From Hydractinia symbiolongicarpus (lineage: Eukaryota > Cnidaria > Hydrozoa > Anthoathecata > Hydractiniidae), in NCBI RefSeq assembly GCF_029227915.1, contig NC_079875.1, positions 22,189,001-22,253,000 on the forward strand: DNA of 64,000 nt. The letters run 5' to 3'. Positions 62,801 through 64,000 of the stretch are shown here, piece after piece; position 1 is the first letter of the stretch, and each line of letters begins with the position of its first letter. The notes under the pieces were generated by a model that saw only the letters and a list, made by a program, of their open reading frames with translations, was not told where the DNA came from and ran no database searches. The position numbers and the translations under genes are program-made.

Positions 62801-63458
62801 TGTATCTTGACAACTAATGGCAACAAGTTTCATTTATAGAGAACTAACGCAAAAGATATAAGAGTTTATTTACCCCAAGACTGTTCAGAATATCTTCAAG
62901 AACATCATCCCCATCCAAAGTAACATCCGTCTAAAGTAGTAATCAAACATATACCATATGAACAAAAACAAAATTGATATAGCATTAAATATATAAATAA
63001 AAGAATTTTTAAAAGATAGAAATTTGTATTTCTTTCAATATTTAAAGCCCTATTTTAGATCCATTGTTAGTATTTAGGGAAGCATTACTCTGTTTGTCTG
63101 TCTGTTTTTGTGGACATCATCACTAATCTTTCTTTCATTTTTTCTTTATTTTAGAATATCAATTCATATTAGCAATTAAAAAATCAAAAACCCTATAAAA
63201 TCTATGCAAAAAGTGATAAACAAAATTGTACAAAAACCCCGTTTTTGTTTTATAGCAAAGTGAAACTAAAAATTAATACATTAAAAATTTGAACAAAAGA
63301 AGTAAGAAAGATTAAGTAGCATTATGCTTAAATAATGAGCATTTTTGAAAATAATTATTAATAATCACCTCTTTCTTTCTTTTTTTCAAATTTGATCCAG
63401 CACTGAACATGCTTGCAATATTGGAACTTTTTACATTGGATTTTTCAGCCTTTTTACC
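31401..63458 (-). CDS. POLA1: DNA polymerase alpha catalytic subunit (5' end outside window)
   Basis: Family B replicative polymerase that extends the RNA primers made by primase at replication initiation. Fifty coding exons totalling 3954 bases (1317 codons plus stop) can be joined without a phase break from 63458 to the TAA at 31401-31403. Compared with the roughly 1460-residue animal enzyme, about 130-150 N-terminal residues lie right of the window. Diagnostic features are motif A ([19 protein letters not shown]), motif B region ([19 protein letters not shown]), motif C ([13 protein letters not shown]), KKKKYA, and two C-terminal cysteine modules. No stops or frameshifts, so the gene looks functional. 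Exon coordinates are given in the four block entries. Several introns carry transposons in the same orientation as the gene. Confidence 0.97.
33837..35188 (-). other. POLA1 intron (between thumb exons)
   Basis: A 1.35-kb intron carrying the 58-bp tandem duplication at 34053-34168 and a poly-C tract near 34897-34910. No gene was seen. Confidence 0.5.
34053..34168. repeat. 58-bp tandem duplication
   Basis: Units 34053-34110 and 34111-34168 are nearly identical, with only a few substitutions (for example CAACC/CAATC and GCTCCG/GCTTCG). It is a recent tandem duplication in a POLA1 intron. Confidence 0.9.
35189..39942 (-). CDS. POLA1: POLA1 exon block 3: palm, fingers and thumb
   Basis: Fourteen exons: 39800-39942, 39093-39205, 38889-38984, 38752-38802, 37698-37738, 37540-37621, 36764-36889, 36593-36681, 36190-36224, 36024-36105, 35876-35952, 35534-35589, 35335-35463 and 35189-35264. 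Motif A with the first catalytic Asp ([12 protein letters not shown]) lies in 39093-39205. The fingers helix ([14 protein letters not shown]) lies in 38889-38984, and the motif B region crosses 37698-37738 and 37540-37621. Motif C (YGDTDS) is in 36764-36889. The KKKKYA motif is split between 36593-36681 and 36190-36224. Thumb blocks include [18 protein letters not shown] and DTISYVICD. All catalytic residues expected for an active polymerase are present. Confidence 0.97.
37001..37071. repeat. Inverted repeat with GC-rich arms
   Basis: The left arm 37001-37023 (TGCGCGCGCAGAAATGG start) and right arm 37050-37071 are complementary with a single one-base bulge around a 26-base A+T-rich spacer. 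It lies in the POLA1 intron upstream of the motif C exon. Foldback element or hairpin; no coding content. Confidence 0.8.
38808..38835. repeat. (AT)n microsatellite at a splice acceptor
   Basis: About 14 AT units directly adjoin the acceptor of the POLA1 exon 38752-38802, where a pyrimidine tract would normally lie. Confidence 0.85.
40351..52703 (-). CDS. POLA1: POLA1 exon block 2: N-terminal and exonuclease-like domains
   Basis: Twenty exons: 52649-52703, 52453-52510, 51187-51246, 45965-46018, 45803-45880, 44602-44675, 43909-43973, 42459-42496, 42311-42373, 42184-42240, 41890-41974, 41760-41821, 41565-41654, 41426-41485, 41292-41345, 41023-41140, 40821-40890, 40711-40750, 40538-40627 and 40351-40418. 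They start at [13 protein letters not shown] and [16 protein letters not shown] and run through the degenerate exonuclease fold ([19 protein letters not shown]) to [19 protein letters not shown]. Polymerase alpha lacks proofreading; the sequence has Asn/His-type residues in this fold where proofreading enzymes carry the metal-binding acids. Introns hold the DIRS-like element, the RTE-like LINE and the palindromic MITE. Confidence 0.95.
42497..43908 (-). other. POLA1 intron with MITE
   Basis: A 1.4-kb intron, of which 577 bases are the palindromic MITE described separately. The rest shows no gene. Confidence 0.5.
42792..43368. mobile_element. Palindrome-filled MITE
   Basis: Terminal inverted repeats of about 17-20 bases, GGAAAATCGACCACTTC at the left end (from 42792) and its complement at the right end (to 43368), flank an interior dominated by many short palindromes built from TTCGTATTT and AAATACGAA. 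No coding capacity. A clear target-site duplication was not found. It lies in a POLA1 intron. Confidence 0.8.
46836..47498 (-). pseudogene. DIRS-type tyrosine recombinase (catalytic Arg lost)
   Basis: A 220-residue open frame with the tyrosine recombinase fold: LLRCSEY carries the first catalytic Arg, QSSKADPSR the beta-hairpin Lys, GRW the W/H position and YRRYLHL the nucleophilic Tyr. In the HxxR box the sequence reads HSFC, so the second catalytic Arg is Cys. CGT to TGT by CpG deamination would explain it. With that Arg missing the recombinase should be inactive. Confidence 0.8.
47700..48295 (-). pseudogene. DIRS RNase H remnant
   Basis: Broken pieces include a [11 protein letters not shown]-like start and a [25 protein letters not shown] segment, typical of the RNase H that follows DIRS-type reverse transcriptase. 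Stops and frame changes interrupt it. Confidence 0.65.
48296..49158 (-). pseudogene. DIRS reverse transcriptase, frameshifted
   Basis: Two overlapping frames, 48754-49158 and 48296-48802, together encode a DIRS-type [16 protein letters not shown], then SSPRGNAI-like, [16 protein letters not shown], the catalytic HYQDDFFL and LTYLGIEID blocks. One frameshift near 48780 breaks the protein. The catalytic Asp pair is kept. Confidence 0.8.
49739..50475 (-). pseudogene. DIRS upstream (gag-like) ORF remnants
   Basis: The 118-residue frame at 50119-50475 starts with a hydrophobic stretch and contains a SAP-like motif ([15 protein letters not shown] then LAHR). A second short frame lies at 49738-49944. 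They occupy the place of the gag-like ORF of DIRS elements. Assignment is by position and weak motif only. Confidence 0.4.
51247..52452 (-). other. POLA1 intron, no embedded element recognised
   Basis: A+T-rich 1.2-kb intron between exons 51187-51246 and 52453-52510. No gene or repeat was recognised. Confidence 0.5.
52825..54862 (-). pseudogene. LINE reverse transcriptase with zinc-knuckle insertion
   Basis: Pieces at 54206-54862, 53967-54203 and 52825-53943 give the RT in order: [79 protein letters not shown] and the C-terminal [11 protein letters not shown] block. Frameshifts lie near 54225 and 53980. After the YADD region a Cys-rich insert (CGVC, then [12 protein letters not shown]) forms a probable zinc finger. 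Both catalytic Asp motifs are intact. Confidence 0.82.
54961..55685 (-). pseudogene. LINE apurinic-like endonuclease domain
   Basis: The frames at 55446-55685 ([18 protein letters not shown], then CVQEVSWRG) and 54961-55311 ([35 protein letters not shown]) make up the exonuclease-endonuclease-phosphatase fold. Between them, near 55315-55325, the stretch that should carry the GDxN active-site motif is missing through a small deletion that also shifts the frame. Confidence 0.75.
56589..63458 (-). CDS. POLA1: POLA1 exon block 1: N-terminal region
   Basis: First nine visible coding exons, 5' to 3': 63369-63458, 62874-62930, 61505-61548, 57981-58023, 57739-57892, 57395-57510, 57217-57318, 56733-56787 and 56589-56648. 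They encode the poorly conserved regulatory N-terminus. Recognisable parts are a [12 protein letters not shown] segment, the acidic helix [11 protein letters not shown] (the site that binds B-subunit or replisome partners in other animals), a basic [13 protein letters not shown] stretch, and the start of the folded N-terminal domain ([15 protein letters not shown]). Exons 3 and 4 are short and were placed by splice sites and phase more than by similarity, so they are less certain. Confidence 0.85.
56951..57049. repeat. 21-bp tandem repeat
   Basis: Nearly five A+T-rich units (AATAATTTRTACAAAATTTAT) alternating only at one G/A position, in a POLA1 intron. Confidence 0.9.
58024..61504 (-). other. 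Large POLA1 N-terminal intron
   Basis: A 3.5-kb intron between the short N-terminal exons 61505-61548 and 57981-58023. No gene, RNA or clear mobile element was recognised. Confidence 0.45.
61549..63368 (-). other. POLA1 introns flanking exon 62874-62930
   Basis: Two A+T-rich introns with no recognisable element. A missed short N-terminal exon is possible because this part of the protein is poorly conserved. Confidence 0.4.
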
Positions 63459-64000
63459 CTAAATTAAATTTTGATTTATTCTTTAAATATTCATACACTA
63501 GTCGATAAAGGAGAAATCCACTTAGGCAGAAGGACAATTCAAAAATATGTTTTTTTAGGTTTTTTGATGACGTTAGCAGTGCAGATACAAAAAATTTGGC
63601 TTAATCGTTCTGCCTTCATGTGTAGAGGTTGAAACACTGGTCAAAATAATCTATAGGATCATATGTTTTCGACAAACGCCTAAGTAGATATAAGGGTTTA
63701 AAATTTTTGGTGATGTCGGCAAAGTCCCCTTAAAACACCAAATTTGTTTTTTTTTAAAGTTTATATACCTTTATCCTTTATCGTATAGATTTTGAAACTC
63801 TGATCAACCCGTCCATTCGGAAACGGATTCGGGGACCCAGGTTTGGGAAAATTACCCAAATTGGTCCTAGTTGGTCCCTAGTTACCCACGCGGTGAAAAA
63901 TCATTGACATCATCACCTCGTTTCCAAGTTATTCGCCCTCAAAGTTTTAGGTGCACTGTAATGGCTTCATTAATTTAATATCAGTTATTGACGTTAAAAT
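63459..64000. other. Right edge: start of next upstream POLA1 intron
   Basis: No coding exon recognised. The remaining N-terminal POLA1 exons and promoter should lie beyond the window. Confidence 0.5.

Noticed and set aside
1-64000. CRISPR arrays, operons, bacterial promoters or prophage
   Set aside because: The window is clearly eukaryotic nuclear DNA. Tandem repeats found are contiguous minisatellites without spacers.

Overview
The window is eukaryotic: strongly A+T-rich, intron-rich, with consistent GT-AG introns, AATAAA polyadenylation signals and many transposon remnants. Animal genes (a CatSper2 sperm channel, DNA polymerase alpha, a galactose 3-O-sulfotransferase-type enzyme) together with DIRS-like and RTE-like retroelements suggest an early-branching marine animal, most likely a cnidarian. 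That assignment is an inference; no species-diagnostic sequence was recognised.

Layout: (1) about 1099-1483, last coding exon of an unknown acidic protein on +. (2) about 2928-4310, 3' part of a non-LTR retrotransposon on -. (3) 5983-8560, a two-exon type II membrane sulfotransferase on -. (4) 9237-9584, a MITE. (5) 9986-19937, a complete 15-coding-exon CatSper2-like gene on -, about 532 aa, with a tRNA-derived SINE and a minisatellite in introns. (6) 20917-30620, a complete nine-coding-exon gene on + for a protein of about 1286 aa. It has a long array of acidic tryptophan repeats, three TQT (LC8-type) motifs, a WASP-like WH1 domain and a C-terminal repeat region, and is the most unusual gene here. 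(7) 31401-63458 (continuing off the right edge), the catalytic subunit of DNA polymerase alpha on -, of which 50 coding exons (1317 codons) are visible. Its introns hold a decayed DIRS-like tyrosine-recombinase retrotransposon (about 46600-50480), a decayed RTE-like LINE (52805-55685), a palindrome-filled MITE (42792-43368) and several tandem repeats.

Gene relations: the sulfotransferase and CatSper2 genes lie in tandem. CatSper2 and the WH1 gene are head-to-head with under 1 kb between start codons. The WH1 and POLA1 genes are tail-to-tail. These are ordinary independent eukaryotic genes, not an operon. Exon joins were worked out by hand from GT/AG sites, reading phase and family similarity. 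All joins listed keep phase, but none has been checked against transcripts.
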